From contig JANQAI010000008.1 of assembly GCA_024707145.1 (NCBI GenBank), forward strand, positions 124,001 through 188,000: a DNA stretch of 64,000 nucleotides. The letters run 5' to 3'. How positions within the stretch are numbered: position 1 is the first letter of the stretch; each line of letters opens with the position of its first letter. Shown here piece by piece: positions 20,276 through 31,116 of the stretch. Below the pieces are notes generated by a model. The model had not been told where the DNA came from. It did no database searches and saw only the letters and a program-made list of their open reading frames with translations. The stretch comes from Magnetospirillum sp. Lineage in GTDB: Bacteria; Pseudomonadota; Alphaproteobacteria; Rhodospirillales; Magnetospirillaceae. The translations under genes and the position numbers were made by a program.

Positions 20276-20839
20276 TTACTTGGCGCGCTCGACGTAGGAA
20301 CAGTCGCCGGTGTTGACGATGATCTTCTCGCCCTCGGCGATGAACGGCGGCACCAGGATCTTCAGGCCGTTCTCCAGTTTGGCGGGCTTGTACGAGGACG
20401 ACGCGGTCTGGCCCTTGACCACCGGATCGGCCTCGACCACCAGCATGGTCACCTTTTCCGGCAGGGACACCGACACCGGCGAGCCCTCGATGAAGTCCAC
20501 GGCGACCTGCATGCCGTCCTGCAGGAAGGCGGCGGAATCGCCCAGCACATCCTTGGCCAGGCTGAACTGCTCGAACGATTCCTGGTCCATGAAGGTCAGA
20601 TTGTCGCCGTCGACGAAGAGGAAGGTGCAATCCTTCTCTTCCACGTTGCACTTCTCGACGGTGTCGGCGGTGCGCCAGCGCTCGTTGGTCTTGGTGCCGG
20701 TACGGATGTCGCGCATTTCGACGGTGATGAAGGCGCCGCCCTTGCCGGGCTGGACGATGGCGGTCTTCAGCACGGCCCACTGGCGGCCGTTGTGCTCGAT
20801 GATGTTGCCGACGCGAATCAGGTTGGCATTGATCTTCAT
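20276..20839 (-). CDS. efp: elongation factor P
   Basis: MKINANLIRVGNIIEHNGRQWAVLKTAIVQPGKGGAF...; the ORF-track N-terminal extension to 21643 overlaps epmB and is not real. Confidence 0.95.
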   Translation of the reverse strand: MKINANLIRVGNIIEHNGRQWAVLKTAIVQPGKGGAFITVEMRDIRTGTKTNERWRTADTVEKCNVEEKDCTFLFVDGDNLTFMDQESFEQFSLAKDVLGDSAAFLQDGMQVAVDFIEGSPVSVSLPEKVTMLVVEADPVVKGQTASSSYKPAKLENGLKILVPPFIAEGEKIIVNTGDCSYVERAK

Positions 20840-20916
20840 GGGATTAAATCTCTGAGGGCTGACGGAAATTGGCGCGGAACCTAGCAGGTTGGGTGCCGGA
20901 TGGCAACCGCAAGCCC

Positions 20917-21981
20917 TCATCGGGGCGGATATGCGTGCTTGCCGCCTCGCCAATCCGTCACCTCGCCGTTCTCGCCGTCCCAGAATTGCGGGGTCAGCGG
21001 CACCTTGCCGGCGCCGCCGGGAATATCGAGCACATAGGTGGGCTGGGCGATGCCGGTCAGGCGGCCGCGCAACTGCCGCACGATCTCCTGCCCCTCGGCG
21101 ATGGACAGGCGGAAATGGGCGGTGCCGCGGGCGAGGTCGGGGTGGTGCAGGTAATAGGGCCGCACCCGGTTGCGCACCAGGGCGCGGAACAGTTCCTCCA
21201 GCACCTCGGCGCTGTCGTTGACGCCCTTGAGCAGCACCGTCTGCGACAGCAGCGGCAGACCGGCCTCGGCCAAACGGCGCAGGCCCTTGCGGGCGGCAGG
21301 CGACAGCTCGCGGGGATGGTTGGCGTGCACCGACACCCACACCGCCAGGTCGGAATCCGGGGCCGGCTTCAGCGCGCCGGCCAGCGCCGGGGTGATGCGC
21401 TCGGGCTCGGCCACCGGGATGCGGGAATGGAAGCGCAGCACCTCCACGTGGCGCAGGCGGCCGACACGGGCCACCAGATCGGCCAGACGGTTGGGCGGCA
21501 GCATCAGCGGATCGCCCCCGGTCACCACGATCTCGCGCACCTCGGGGCGGCCGGAGACATAGGCCAGCGCCTCGTCCATCTCGGCCGCCGACAGGGTGCC
21601 GTCGGCATCGCCCACCGCCTCGCGGCGGAAGCAGAAGCGGCAATAGACCGGGCAGACCATGATGGGTTTCAGCAGCACCCGGTCCGGGTAGCGGTGGACG
21701 ACGCCCTTCACCGGGCTGTAGGCTTCGTCGCCGATGGGGTCGGCCCGTTCCTCGGGCACGGTCGCCAACTCGGCGATGCTGGGGACGAACTGGCGCGCCA
21801 CCGGGTCATGGGGATCGGCCGGGTCGATCAGGTCGACCACGGCGGGGGTCAGGGCGATGGCGGTACGCTCCGCCACCCGCTCAAGTGCGGGGCGGCTGTC
21901 GGCGGCGACCAGCCCGGCAGCGACCAGTTCGGCGGGCGTGCGCAGGGAACGGCGACGGATGGGATCGGGTTCGGAAGACAT
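20917..21981 (-). CDS. epmB: EF-P beta-lysylation protein / lysine 2,3-aminomutase family radical SAM enzyme
   Basis: CPVYCRFCFRRE radical-SAM cluster motif; TGGDPLMLP; adjacent to efp and epmA. Confidence 0.9.
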   Translation of the reverse strand: MSSEPDPIRRRSLRTPAELVAAGLVAADSRPALERVAERTAIALTPAVVDLIDPADPHDPVARQFVPSIAELATVPEERADPIGDEAYSPVKGVVHRYPDRVLLKPIMVCPVYCRFCFRREAVGDADGTLSAAEMDEALAYVSGRPEVREIVVTGGDPLMLPPNRLADLVARVGRLRHVEVLRFHSRIPVAEPERITPALAGALKPAPDSDLAVWVSVHANHPRELSPAARKGLRRLAEAGLPLLSQTVLLKGVNDSAEVLEELFRALVRNRVRPYYLHHPDLARGTAHFRLSIAEGQEIVRQLRGRLTGIAQPTYVLDIPGGAGKVPLTPQFWDGENGEVTDWRGGKHAYPPR

Positions 21982-21997
21982 CTCGGAAATCTCGCGC

Positions 21998-22088
21998 GTC
22001 ATCCCGGCCGCAGCGTAGCGAAGAGCCGGGATCCATGGTAGTGCACCGCCATGGACCCCGGCTCGCGCTTCGCTTGGCCGGGGTGACG
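21998..22088. repeat. GTCAT-type palindromic intergenic repeat, copy b
   Basis: CGTCATCCCGGCC...GCCGGGATCCATGG...CCATGGACCCCGGC...GGCCGGGGTGACG. Confidence 0.7.
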
Positions 22089-22123
22089 AATCCAGAAAAG
22101 CAGCGGAGCATACGGAAAACTCG

Positions 22124-23179
22124 ATGACAGGCAAAGAGTGGTGGCGGCCGGAAGTCTTCGCAAGCCGCCGGGACAATCTGGTCAGGCGCCAGCGCGTGCT
22201 GGCGGCGGTGCGCGGTTTCTTCGCCGAGCGGGACTTCGCCGAGGTGGAGACCCCCTGCCTGCAGGTCAGCCCCGGCTTGGAGCCGCACCTGAAAGCCTTC
22301 GCCACCCAATTGGAAGACGCCTGGGGCAACCCGCCCGCGACCCTGTACCTGCACACCAGCCCGGAATTCACCATGAAGAAGCTGCTGGTGGCGGGCGTCG
22401 AGCGGCTGTACCAGATCGCCCGGGTGTTCCGCAACGGCGAGCGTTCCGCCACCCACCATCCCGAGTTCACCATGCTGGAATGGTATCGGGCCGGCGGCAC
22501 CATCGGCCAACTCATGGACGACACCGAGGAACTGGTGCGCGCCTGCGCCCGCGCGGCCGGCGCCAGCCATCTGGTCTTCCAGGGCCGGGTGTGCGACCCG
22601 TTCCTGCCGTGGCGGCGCCTATCGGTGGCCGAGGCGTTCTTCGACTATTGCGACATGGACGTGCTGGCCACCGCCCCCGATCCGTGGAACCCCGACCGCA
22701 CCCTGATCGCCGCCGAGGCCCGCCGCCTGGGCATCTCGGTGTCCGAGGGCGACCGCTGGGACGACATCTTTTTCAAGATCATGCTGGACCGCATCGAACC
22801 CCATCTGGGCTTCGGCGTGCCGGTCATCCTGCATTCCTATCCGGTGTCCATGGCGGCGCTGGCCCGCCCCTCGACCGCCGATCCCCGGGTGGCCGAGCGC
22901 TTCGAAGCCTATGGTTGCGGCGTGGAATTGTGCAACGCCTTCGGCGAGCTGACCGACGCCGCCGAGCAGCGCCGCCGCTTCCAGGCGGACATGGATTTGA
23001 AGCAGGCGCTGTACGGCGAGCGCTACCCCATCGACGAGGACTTCCTGGCCGCCCTGGCCGCCGGTATGCCCGATTCGGCGGGCATCGCCCTGGGGCTGGA
23101 CCGGCTGGTGCTGCTGCTGTGCGGCGCCGACAGCCTGGACGAGGTGCTGTGGGCGCCGGTGGCGAACCCTACGGGCTGA
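22124..23179 (+). CDS. epmA: EF-P lysine aminoacylase
   Basis: Class II LysRS catalytic domain without anticodon-binding domain ([37 protein letters not shown]). Confidence 0.92.
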   Translation: MTGKEWWRPEVFASRRDNLVRRQRVLAAVRGFFAERDFAEVETPCLQVSPGLEPHLKAFATQLEDAWGNPPATLYLHTSPEFTMKKLLVAGVERLYQIARVFRNGERSATHHPEFTMLEWYRAGGTIGQLMDDTEELVRACARAAGASHLVFQGRVCDPFLPWRRLSVAEAFFDYCDMDVLATAPDPWNPDRTLIAAEARRLGISVSEGDRWDDIFFKIMLDRIEPHLGFGVPVILHSYPVSMAALARPSTADPRVAERFEAYGCGVELCNAFGELTDAAEQRRRFQADMDLKQALYGERYPIDEDFLAALAAGMPDSAGIALGLDRLVLLLCGADSLDEVLWAPVANPTG

Positions 23180-23262
23180 CCACCACCGCCCATCGCGTCC
23201 GGTATTGGCTTAAATCAGGGGCATGTCAGCAGGAGCTGTGGGTAATCCACCCGTTTGGTTTA

Positions 23263-23359
23263 CGTCATGGCCGGGCCTGACCCGGCCATCCACGCGCGTC
23301 CATCGGCAACGTGCCGGACGGCACCGCGTGGATGCGCGGATCAAGTCCGCGCATGACGG
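23263..23359. repeat. GTCAT-type palindromic intergenic repeat, copy c
   Basis: CGTCATGGCCGGGCCTGACCCGGCCATCCACG ... CGTGGATGCGCGGATCAAGTCCGCGCATGACG. Confidence 0.8.
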
Positions 23360-23443
23360 CTGTTGTTGGTGGTGAAAAGCCCTCATGCTGCCATGCATGG
23401 CCGAGTCCGAGTGCCCCCCCCCAACAGCCCGCGCATACATACC

Positions 23444-23830
23444 CTAAATCAAATCCGCCAGGGTCTTGCGGTCGAGCACGCCGAGGAAGGCGTCCAGGGC
23501 TTCATCGACAATGCCGGCCAGCTTGCACGCCGGGACCGGGCAGGTGCATCCCGGCTCGCTGCAGGGCAGCAGCGCCAGGTTCTCTTCCTGCCGCATCAGG
23601 CGTCCCAGGTTGATGGCCTGGGGATCGCAGGCCAGCAGCAAGCCGCCGTTCTTGCCCCGCACGGTGGACAGGTAGCCCAGTTCGGCCAGGCGGCGGACGA
23701 TCTTCTTCAGGTGTTCGGAGGAGATGCCGTAGAAATCCGCCACCTCGCGCACGGTGACGACGCGCTCCCGGTTCCCCGCCAGGTAAAGCATCAGGCGCAG
23801 GGAGTAGTCGGTGAACTGGGTGATCTTCAT
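23444..23830 (-). CDS. Rrf2 family (NsrR-like) transcriptional regulator
   Basis: MKITQFTDYSLRLMLYLA, GISSEHLKKIVRRL, Cys cluster CSEPGCTCPVPAC. Confidence 0.88.
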   Translation of the reverse strand: MKITQFTDYSLRLMLYLAGNRERVVTVREVADFYGISSEHLKKIVRRLAELGYLSTVRGKNGGLLLACDPQAINLGRLMRQEENLALLPCSEPGCTCPVPACKLAGIVDEALDAFLGVLDRKTLADLI

Positions 23831-26523
23831 GATGGCTCCGCAGTGGAGATGCGACCATACACCCCAAGTTGGGATGATCGCTCAAGAACTTGCATCACCA
23901 GCGCCGGCAGCGGCTGGCGGTCGCCGGCGACCGCCAGTTCCTCGATGCGCGACAGCAAGGTGAACAAGGTGGTTTCGCCGAACATGGCGGCCTTGCCGCG
24001 CATGGCATGGGCGTGTTCGGCCAGGATGGCGACATCGCCTTCGGCGAGCTCGCGCAGGCGGGCGGCGTCCTTTTCCATCTCGGCCACGAACAGGGGCAGC
24101 ATGTGCTCCAGCCCCTCGGGGATGTCCGGCGGCGGCGGCAAAGAGGCCATGGATGCGTCTCCGGGCAGCAACGCCGCCAGGGCGGCGATGAGCGCCGGGC
24201 GGTCGATGGGTTTGGCGAGAAAGACGGTGAACCCCGCCTCGGCCGCGGCCTGGCGGTCGGCGGGGGCGGCTCCGGCCGACAGCGCGGCCAGCGGCAAGGC
24301 CGGCAGCCCCAGTTCAGCCTCGCGGCGGCGGATGGCCCGCGCCACTTCGAAACCATCCAGTCCGGGCATGCGCAGGTCCAGTACCGCCAGGCCGTAGCCG
24401 CCGGCCGCGACCTTGGTCACCGCCTCCAGCCCGTCGCCCGCCTCCACCACCACCGCCCCAGTGCCGGCCAGGAATTCGCGCAGCACCAGCCGGTTCAACT
24501 CCACGTCGTCGGCCACCAAAACCCGGGTCCCGGGCGGCAGCGAGTGAAGAGGCGCCGACGGCGCCGACGACGGCTCGCAGGGGGCGAGGGGCAGTTCGCA
24601 CCAGACGGTGGTGCCCTCTCCCAGTTGGGACACGGCTCCCACCGAGCCACCCATCAGTTCGGCCAGACGGCGGCAGATGGCCAGACCGAGCCCCGAGCCG
24701 CCATGGCGGCGGCGGATGGAGCTGTCCACCTGGGTAAAGGTCTCGAAGATGTCGCCCAGCCGGTCGGCCGGGATGCCGCAGCCGGTGTCGGCGACGGTGA
24801 AACGCAGCCCCTGGTCGCCCGGTGCGATGGACAGGGCGATGTGGCCGGCGCGGGTGAACTTGGCGGCGTTGCCGAGGAAATTGAGCACGATCTGGCGAAT
24901 GGCCCCCACGTCGCCGCGTACGGCCTCCGGCAGGCCTGGCGCCACCTCCAGCCGGAACTCCAGTCCCTTGTCGGCCGCCTGCGCCCGCGCCAGGGCCGCC
25001 AACTCCTCGGCCAGATCGCGCGGGCGGAACGGCTCGGGGTTGAGTTCCAACCGCCCCGCCTCAATGCGGGACATGTCCAGGATGTCGCCGATCAGGCGGG
25101 TGAGATGCTCGGCGGTCCGCCGCAGCAGGCCGACATAATGACGCTGCCGCTCGTCCAGCCCGGTGGATTCCAGCAATTCGGTCAGCCCGGCCCAGCCGTG
25201 CAGCGGCGTGCGGATTTCATGGCTCATCACCGCCAGGAATTCGGACTTGGCGGAGGAAGCCTGCTCGGCCTCGGCCTTGGCCCGCTCCAGCGAGGCGGTG
25301 CGCTCGAGCACCTTGTCCTCCAACGCGCGGTTCAGCGCCGCCAGCCGCTCCGACGCCTGCCGCTCGGAGCGGAACAGGCGCAGCGCCAGGGCGGCGCAAT
25401 AGGCGACGGCGAAGGAGGCGAAGCCCAGCGGCGTCAGGTCGGTGGTGTTGATCACCCGAAGATAGTGCAGCGAATCGTTGATGACGCTGGCGGCGAACAG
25501 CAGGCTGCCGGCCAGTACCCAGCCGGCACCGAAGCGGCGGCGGTGCCACGCCGCCACCAGCACCACCGTCCCCAGCAGCGGGGTCAGCAGGACCAGCGCC
25601 TGGAAGGGATCACGCCAGCGCGTATAGGTTTCCGGCCCGGTAGCCAACACCACCGCCACCATCACCCCCGACACCGCATAGGCCGGCCAGGCCAGCTTGC
25701 GCGGCGCCTCGACGGGGAACAGGGCCCGCAGGAAGCTGAAGTAGATGCCGGGGAAGCCGTACATGGAGATGTAGGCGGCCGGCAGATACCATATGTCGGC
25801 CCGCACGTCCTGGCCGGTCAGCGTGTATAGCTGGCCGACGGCAAAGGTGCGCCAGGCCACCAGCGCGGTAAAGAGCGCGAACACCAGGAACACCGTTTCA
25901 CGCTTGCCGCCCAGCCAGAAGGCGGGTAGCAGCAGCATGACCATGCCCAGCGCGCCGAAGGCCAGCAGCGGCACCGCCTTCAGCCGCATCTGCTCGGCCT
26001 GGAACGCCACGGCGGAGCCCACGCGCACCGCCCGCACCACACCGCCTTCGAAATGATGGAAGTTGGAGACGTCCAGGGCCAGTTCCACCTGCCGCGCCCC
26101 CGCCGGCAGCAGCACCAGCAGGCGCTGGAGAACGGGCACCTCGCCGGCACGGTCATCGGCCGGGCGGCCACTGCCCCCCACCTCCCTTCCGTCGATCAGG
26201 ACGCGGACGGCGCTGGTGATATCGGGAGCGCTGAGCGCCAGCGGCGGCCCACCCGGCGGCAGCTTGAGGGTCAGCGAGAGGGTGTGGCGGCCAAGAGCGG
26301 AGAGTCCGACCCGGTTCCACGGCGCGGGCTGGACCACCAGACGGTCCCCGTCCACGCGCCATTCGCCGACCAGGTCCACCGCCCCCAGACGGTCGAAGTC
26401 CCAGCCGCTGAGGTCGGCCACGCCGGCAACCGCGCGCGGTACGGTCTGAGCGTGCCCGGCCGGAACACCCGCGAACGGCAGGAATGCGACGAGAACCGTC
26501 AGGAGCATTAGGAAGCGGCGCAT
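23827..26523 (-). CDS. 7TMR-DISM-type hybrid histidine kinase (HisKA-HATPase-REC-Hpt)
   Basis: Multi-TM N-terminus, [16 protein letters not shown]-box, GSGLGLAICRRL, REC LVADDVELN...VLDLRMPGLDGFE, C-terminal Hpt-like AHAMRGKAAMFG. Confidence 0.9.
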   Translation of the reverse strand: MRRFLMLLTVLVAFLPFAGVPAGHAQTVPRAVAGVADLSGWDFDRLGAVDLVGEWRVDGDRLVVQPAPWNRVGLSALGRHTLSLTLKLPPGGPPLALSAPDITSAVRVLIDGREVGGSGRPADDRAGEVPVLQRLLVLLPAGARQVELALDVSNFHHFEGGVVRAVRVGSAVAFQAEQMRLKAVPLLAFGALGMVMLLLPAFWLGGKRETVFLVFALFTALVAWRTFAVGQLYTLTGQDVRADIWYLPAAYISMYGFPGIYFSFLRALFPVEAPRKLAWPAYAVSGVMVAVVLATGPETYTRWRDPFQALVLLTPLLGTVVLVAAWHRRRFGAGWVLAGSLLFAASVINDSLHYLRVINTTDLTPLGFASFAVAYCAALALRLFRSERQASERLAALNRALEDKVLERTASLERAKAEAEQASSAKSEFLAVMSHEIRTPLHGWAGLTELLESTGLDERQRHYVGLLRRTAEHLTRLIGDILDMSRIEAGRLELNPEPFRPRDLAEELAALARAQAADKGLEFRLEVAPGLPEAVRGDVGAIRQIVLNFLGNAAKFTRAGHIALSIAPGDQGLRFTVADTGCGIPADRLGDIFETFTQVDSSIRRRHGGSGLGLAICRRLAELMGGSVGAVSQLGEGTTVWCELPLAPCEPSSAPSAPLHSLPPGTRVLVADDVELNRLVLREFLAGTGAVVVEAGDGLEAVTKVAAGGYGLAVLDLRMPGLDGFEVARAIRRREAELGLPALPLAALSAGAAPADRQAAAEAGFTVFLAKPIDRPALIAALAALLPGDASMASLPPPPDIPEGLEHMLPLFVAEMEKDAARLRELAEGDVAILAEHAHAMRGKAAMFGETTLFTLLSRIEELAVAGDRQPLPALVMQVLERSSQLGVYGRISTAEPS

Positions 26524-26572
26524 CGCCCGTTTTCGCAGGCGACAAGCACGGCTGTCAAATCGGGTGTAGACC

Positions 26573-27250
26573 CTATCCGCGGGACAGACGCTCCGCCGCC
26601 GCCTCCACCAAAAGCCGGCGCTTGTCGTACAAGACGGCGGTTCGCGCGGTTTCCCTATCGACCACGTCCCCGCGCGCCGTGGAAGGCGAACCGCCGTAAG
26701 GCGGGGCAGGATCATATTCCAGACCCAGCTGAACGGCTTCGGCCCAACCGCTGCCGGCCATCAGCCCACCCAAGGTCAACGCGAAGTCGATGCCGGCGGT
26801 AACGCCGCCGCCGGTGACGATGTTGCCGTCCACCTCCACCCGCCGGCCCGAAGGTTGCGCACCGAACCGGGTCAGCAGATCCCGGTAGCGCCAGTGACAG
26901 GCGGCCCGCCGGCCGCCCAGCAAGCCAGCGGCACCGAGCAAAAGCGAACCGGTGCATACCGAGGTGACGTAGCGGACGGCCGGGGCCACGTGGCGCAGGA
27001 AGCCCAGGACGTGTTCATCCGCCAGCAAGGCGTCCACGCCGGCTCCGCCGGGAACACAGAGCAGGTCCAACGGCGGACAGGCATCGAAGGTGTCGGTGGG
27101 CGAGAACCGCAGGCCGCATTCGGCGGCGACCGGGTCCAAATCCTTCCACAGCAAATGAGAGGAAGCACCCGGCAGGTAGGACAGCACCTGCAGCGGCCCC
27201 GCGAGATCCAGCAGGTTCAGCCGGGGAAAGACCAGGAATCCCATATGCAT
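26573..27250 (-). CDS. DJ-1/PfpI-family protein (isonitrile hydratase/GlxA-like)
   Basis: [40 protein letters not shown] nucleophile elbow. Confidence 0.85.
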   Translation of the reverse strand: MHMGFLVFPRLNLLDLAGPLQVLSYLPGASSHLLWKDLDPVAAECGLRFSPTDTFDACPPLDLLCVPGGAGVDALLADEHVLGFLRHVAPAVRYVTSVCTGSLLLGAAGLLGGRRAACHWRYRDLLTRFGAQPSGRRVEVDGNIVTGGGVTAGIDFALTLGGLMAGSGWAEAVQLGLEYDPAPPYGGSPSTARGDVVDRETARTAVLYDKRRLLVEAAAERLSRG

Positions 27251-27312
27251 GGCGGCCTCTGCCTTCCTGTGCGGCTGCATCGTAGCACAGCCCGCCGACG
27301 TTCAGAATGCCG

Positions 27313-28991
27313 TTACGCCGCCTTAACCCGACAGAGGAAGTCGCCGACGATCCGTCTGGCTCCTCCGTGCGGGTCGTCAGCTGCCGCGCCGCCGTAAGCA
27401 CCGTCGAGGCGGCGGCATCCGTCGCCACCGCCGCCGTCTCCACCTCGGCGATGGTTTCCGTCACCGCCTGCACGCCGGCTGCCGCCTGGTTGACATTGCT
27501 GGAAATCTCAGCGGTGGCGGCGCCCTGTTCTTCCACGGCGCTGGCGATGGTGGAGGAAATCTGATTGATCTGCGCGATGGTACCGGAAATGCCGCCGATA
27601 CTGTCCACCGCCTCGCCGGTAGCCGCCTGCACCGCGGCAACCTGGGCGACGATGTCCTCGGTGGCGCGCGCGGTCTGATTGGCCAGCCCCTTGACCTCGT
27701 TGGCGACCACGGCGAAGCCCTTGCCGGCCTCGCCGGCGCGCGCCGCCTCGATGGTGGCGTTCAGCGCCAGCAGGTTGGTCTGCTCGGCGATGGCGGTGAT
27801 CATGTCCACCACCTCGCCGATGCGTTGGGCGGCCTCGGCCAGGCCGCGCACCTTGGCGTTGGCCCGCGCACTGTCATCGGCTGCCGTGCGCACCACGTCG
27901 GACGCCTCGTGGGTACGCCGGGCGATCTCCGAGATGGAGGCGCTCAGTTCCTCGGTAGCCGAAGCCACCGTCTGCACGTTGGCCGAAGTCTGCTGGGCCG
28001 CCGCCGCCCCGCTGGTAGCCTGCGCCTGGGCACGGCCGGCGGTATCGGTCAGCGTGGTGGCGGTATCGGACAGGGATTGGGCCGCCGTGCCGAGGTCGCC
28101 GACCACGTGGGAAATTTCGGCCTCGAAGTCGCGGGCCATGGTCTCGATGGCGGCGGCACGGGCCTGCCGCCTGGCCTGTTCCGCCGCCTCGCGCGCAGCC
28201 AACTCGTCGGCCTGAACCATGCTGTCGCGGAAGACCTCCACCGCCCGGGCCATGGCGCCGATCTCGTCGTGGCGGCGGGTATCGGGAACCGCCACCGTCA
28301 ACTCGTGCGCCCGCAGGCGGTCCATCACATCGGTCATGGCCCGGATGGGGCCGGCGATGAACCGGCTGGCGATCCGCCATGACACCAGGGTCCCCACCAG
28401 CACGCCGCCCAGCAGCACCGACAGACTGACCGCCCGCGCCCAGCCATAGCTCGTCACCAATCCGTCGGTATGCTCCTGGATGCCGTCGGCGTTGACCGTG
28501 GCGAAGCGCTCGATCTGGGCGTTCAGGGCCTGGCGGCTCTTGCGATTGGCGTCGTTGTCGCCGAATTCCCGCGCGGCCTCCGCCCCTTGGCCGCGGCCCA
28601 GGCGGATCATCTCGCGGCGAAAGGCGATGAATTGCCGTGCCGCCTCGTTCAGCTTGGCGAAATCATCGCGGTGCCCTGGCAGGATCAGCGGCTCCCATTC
28701 CCGCAATCGCTCCTCCAGCCGGTCCAGGCTGGCGAGCATGGGCTTGGCGTATTTCTCCACCTCGTCCCCGGAGCGGGCCATGTAGATGCCCCGCGAATCC
28801 ATCACCACCGACAGAACCAGGGCATTGACGCGCTCGCCCAGCAGGGCGCGGTTGGCGGCATCGCGCATCTCTTCCGCCTCGTGCATGAAGCTTCCGAGCA
28901 TGGTCAGGCCGATGATCCCAACGGTCCCGGCGACCACCGCCATCAAGGCGACGATGAGGTAGATCTTGGCGGCAATTCCGAAGCGAGGCAT
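27313..28991 (-). CDS. methyl-accepting chemotaxis protein (frameshift near its 3' end at ~27360)
   Basis: HAMP and MCP signalling hairpin ([40 protein letters not shown]); natural C-terminus ..FLCRVKAA* is in another frame. Confidence 0.9.
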
Positions 28992-29101
28992 GGCCGGCCC
29001 CCCTTTGGTAAGACCGATAATACTAGCGCTTAATTAGCCACCACTAAAGATGTCGAAAAGATGGAGAAAGGCTGACTCCGTCGCAGGAACAATTATATCT
29101 G

Positions 29102-30889
29102 CTACGCGTATCCATCCCGCACGAAATCACGGAACCGGTCGGCCGCCAGCGGCGGGCTGAAGCGATAGCCCTGGACCTGGTCGCACCCGCGCTCGGCCAG
29201 GAACGTCATCTGCTCGGCCGTCTCGACGCCTTCGCCGACGATCTGCATGCCGAGGGAATGCCCGAGCGCGATGATGGCCTCGATCAGGCGGGCATCGTCG
29301 CCGTCGTTGAGCGCACCGGCGACGAACGAGCGATCCACCTTGAGGATGTCCACCGGGAAATGCTTCAGATAGCTGAGCGAGGCATAGCCGGTGCCGAAAT
29401 CGTCCACCGCGATCTTGGCGCCCAGGTCGCGGATGCGGCGGATCTTGCCCAGAACCTCCTCACCCGAGGCCAACAGCAGGCTTTCGGTGATCTCGACGGT
29501 GACCAGGCCGGCGGGCAGGCCGGTGACCTGCAACGCCCGCTCCAGCGCTCCGGCGATGTCGCCCTGCTGCACCTGGCGCGGCGACACGTTGATGGCGATG
29601 CGCAAGGGGTGGTCCGCCAGGGCGCGCCACCCGGCCGCCTCGCGGCAGGCGGCGGTCAGCAGCCAGTCGCCGATGGGCAGGATCAGGCCCATTTCCTCGG
29701 CCAGGGGGACGAACTGCTCAGGGCTGATGGCGCCCAGATAACGGTTGTGCCAGCGCAGCAGCGCCTCGGCGCCGGCGACCCGGCCCGAGGGCACGTCGAT
29801 CACCGGCTGGTAAACCAGGGTGAACTCGTCGTGCTCCAGCGAATCCGACAATTCGCTGGCCAACCGCGAGCGGGCCTGGGCTCGGGCGTCCATGCTGGGG
29901 GTGAAGAAGCGGAAGGTGTTGCGCCCGGCATCCTTGGCCTTGCGCAACGCACTGGTGGAGTTGCGCATCAGCGCTTCCACGTCCTCGCCGTCGCCCGGCC
30001 AAAGGCTGATGCCGATGGAACACGAGATAAGGATCTGGTGGGCCTCCACCAGGAAGGGCTCGGCCAGGCATTCCAGCAGGGCGCGCACCACCTGCTCCAC
30101 CTCCTCCACCGTCTCGATGGCGGTCAGCACGGCGGTGAACTCGTCGCCGCTGAAGCGAGCCAGGGTATCGCCCTTGCGCAAGGCGCTCTGGAAACGGCGC
30201 GCCGCCTCCTCCAGCACCTTGTCGCCGATGGTATGGCCCAGCGTGTCGTTGATGTTCTTGAACCCGTCCAGGCCCAGGAACAGCAGCGCCGCCCGCTTGT
30301 TGCCCCGCCCGGCCTGCACCAGCCCCTGCAGCAGGCGGTCGAGGAACAGCGACCGGTTGGGCAGCTTGGTCAGCGGATCGAAATTGGTCTGCTGCCACAG
30401 CTTCTCGGCGGTGTCGCGCGCCTCCGAGATATCCCGGAAGATGCCGATGTGGCGGCGGATGCGGCCGTGGCCGTCCCGCTCGGTGGCGATGGACAGCCAG
30501 GCCCGGTAGATCTCGCCGTTCTTGCGGCGATTGTACAATTCGCCTTCCCAGCGGCCCTGGCGGGACACGTCGCCCCACATCTTCTCGAAGAAGGTCTGGT
30601 CGTGCAGGCCCGAACGCAGGCAGCGCGGTGTCTGGCCCATCACTTCGGACGGTGCGTAGCCGGTCACCACGGTGAAGGCGGGATTGACGGCCAGGATACG
30701 GTTGTCGGCATCGGTAACCATGATGCCTTCCGCCGCCATGTCGAAAACCGCCCGAAACAGGCGCAGTTCCGCGTTCTCACGCTCCAATTCGGCTGTCCGC
30801 CCCAACCCGTCGCAGTCACTCTGCGCCAACACAGCCTCACCCGAAAGTCGTAAACATTCACAGGATAGCGGCAGCGGACGGCGATGCAA
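29102..30889 (-). CDS. PAS-GGDEF-EAL cyclic-di-GMP protein
   Basis: PAS region; GGDEF-position sequence RFSGDEF; EAL-domain motifs EALLRWHN, NVSPRQ, DDFGTGYASLSYLKHFPVDILKVD. Confidence 0.93.
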   Translation of the reverse strand: MHRRPLPLSCECLRLSGEAVLAQSDCDGLGRTAELERENAELRLFRAVFDMAAEGIMVTDADNRILAVNPAFTVVTGYAPSEVMGQTPRCLRSGLHDQTFFEKMWGDVSRQGRWEGELYNRRKNGEIYRAWLSIATERDGHGRIRRHIGIFRDISEARDTAEKLWQQTNFDPLTKLPNRSLFLDRLLQGLVQAGRGNKRAALLFLGLDGFKNINDTLGHTIGDKVLEEAARRFQSALRKGDTLARFSGDEFTAVLTAIETVEEVEQVVRALLECLAEPFLVEAHQILISCSIGISLWPGDGEDVEALMRNSTSALRKAKDAGRNTFRFFTPSMDARAQARSRLASELSDSLEHDEFTLVYQPVIDVPSGRVAGAEALLRWHNRYLGAISPEQFVPLAEEMGLILPIGDWLLTAACREAAGWRALADHPLRIAINVSPRQVQQGDIAGALERALQVTGLPAGLVTVEITESLLLASGEEVLGKIRRIRDLGAKIAVDDFGTGYASLSYLKHFPVDILKVDRSFVAGALNDGDDARLIEAIIALGHSLGMQIVGEGVETAEQMTFLAERGCDQVQGYRFSPPLAADRFRDFVRDGYA

Positions 30890-31077
30890 TACCGGATCGT
30901 GCGTATCCTCACCGCCATGCCGAAGGTCGCCCGACTTCCGTGCAGATGACGCCCATGCTTAAGAAATAGGCGGACACACCTTGCTCCGGAAAGGGTTCGG
31001 CCCCATCATGAAAGAGTGAACGGGGGCGGACGGCACGCCGCCTCGGACGGACAGCCTTCACTCTCCTCTTGGAACAA

Positions 31078-31102
31078 CCGCGCGGTTCTCTGAACCGCGC
31101 GG
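31078..31102 (-). terminator. terminator downstream of the AspT/YidE-like transporter
   Basis: Perfect CCGCGCGGTTC-tct-GAACCGCGCGG hairpin. Confidence 0.75.
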
Positions 31103-31116
31103 CTTCCATTTGGGCC

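Noticed and set aside
20840-21643. N-terminal extension of the EF-P ORF (455 aa)
   Set aside because: Extension is out of frame over epmB; EF-P starts at the canonical MKINANLIRVG.
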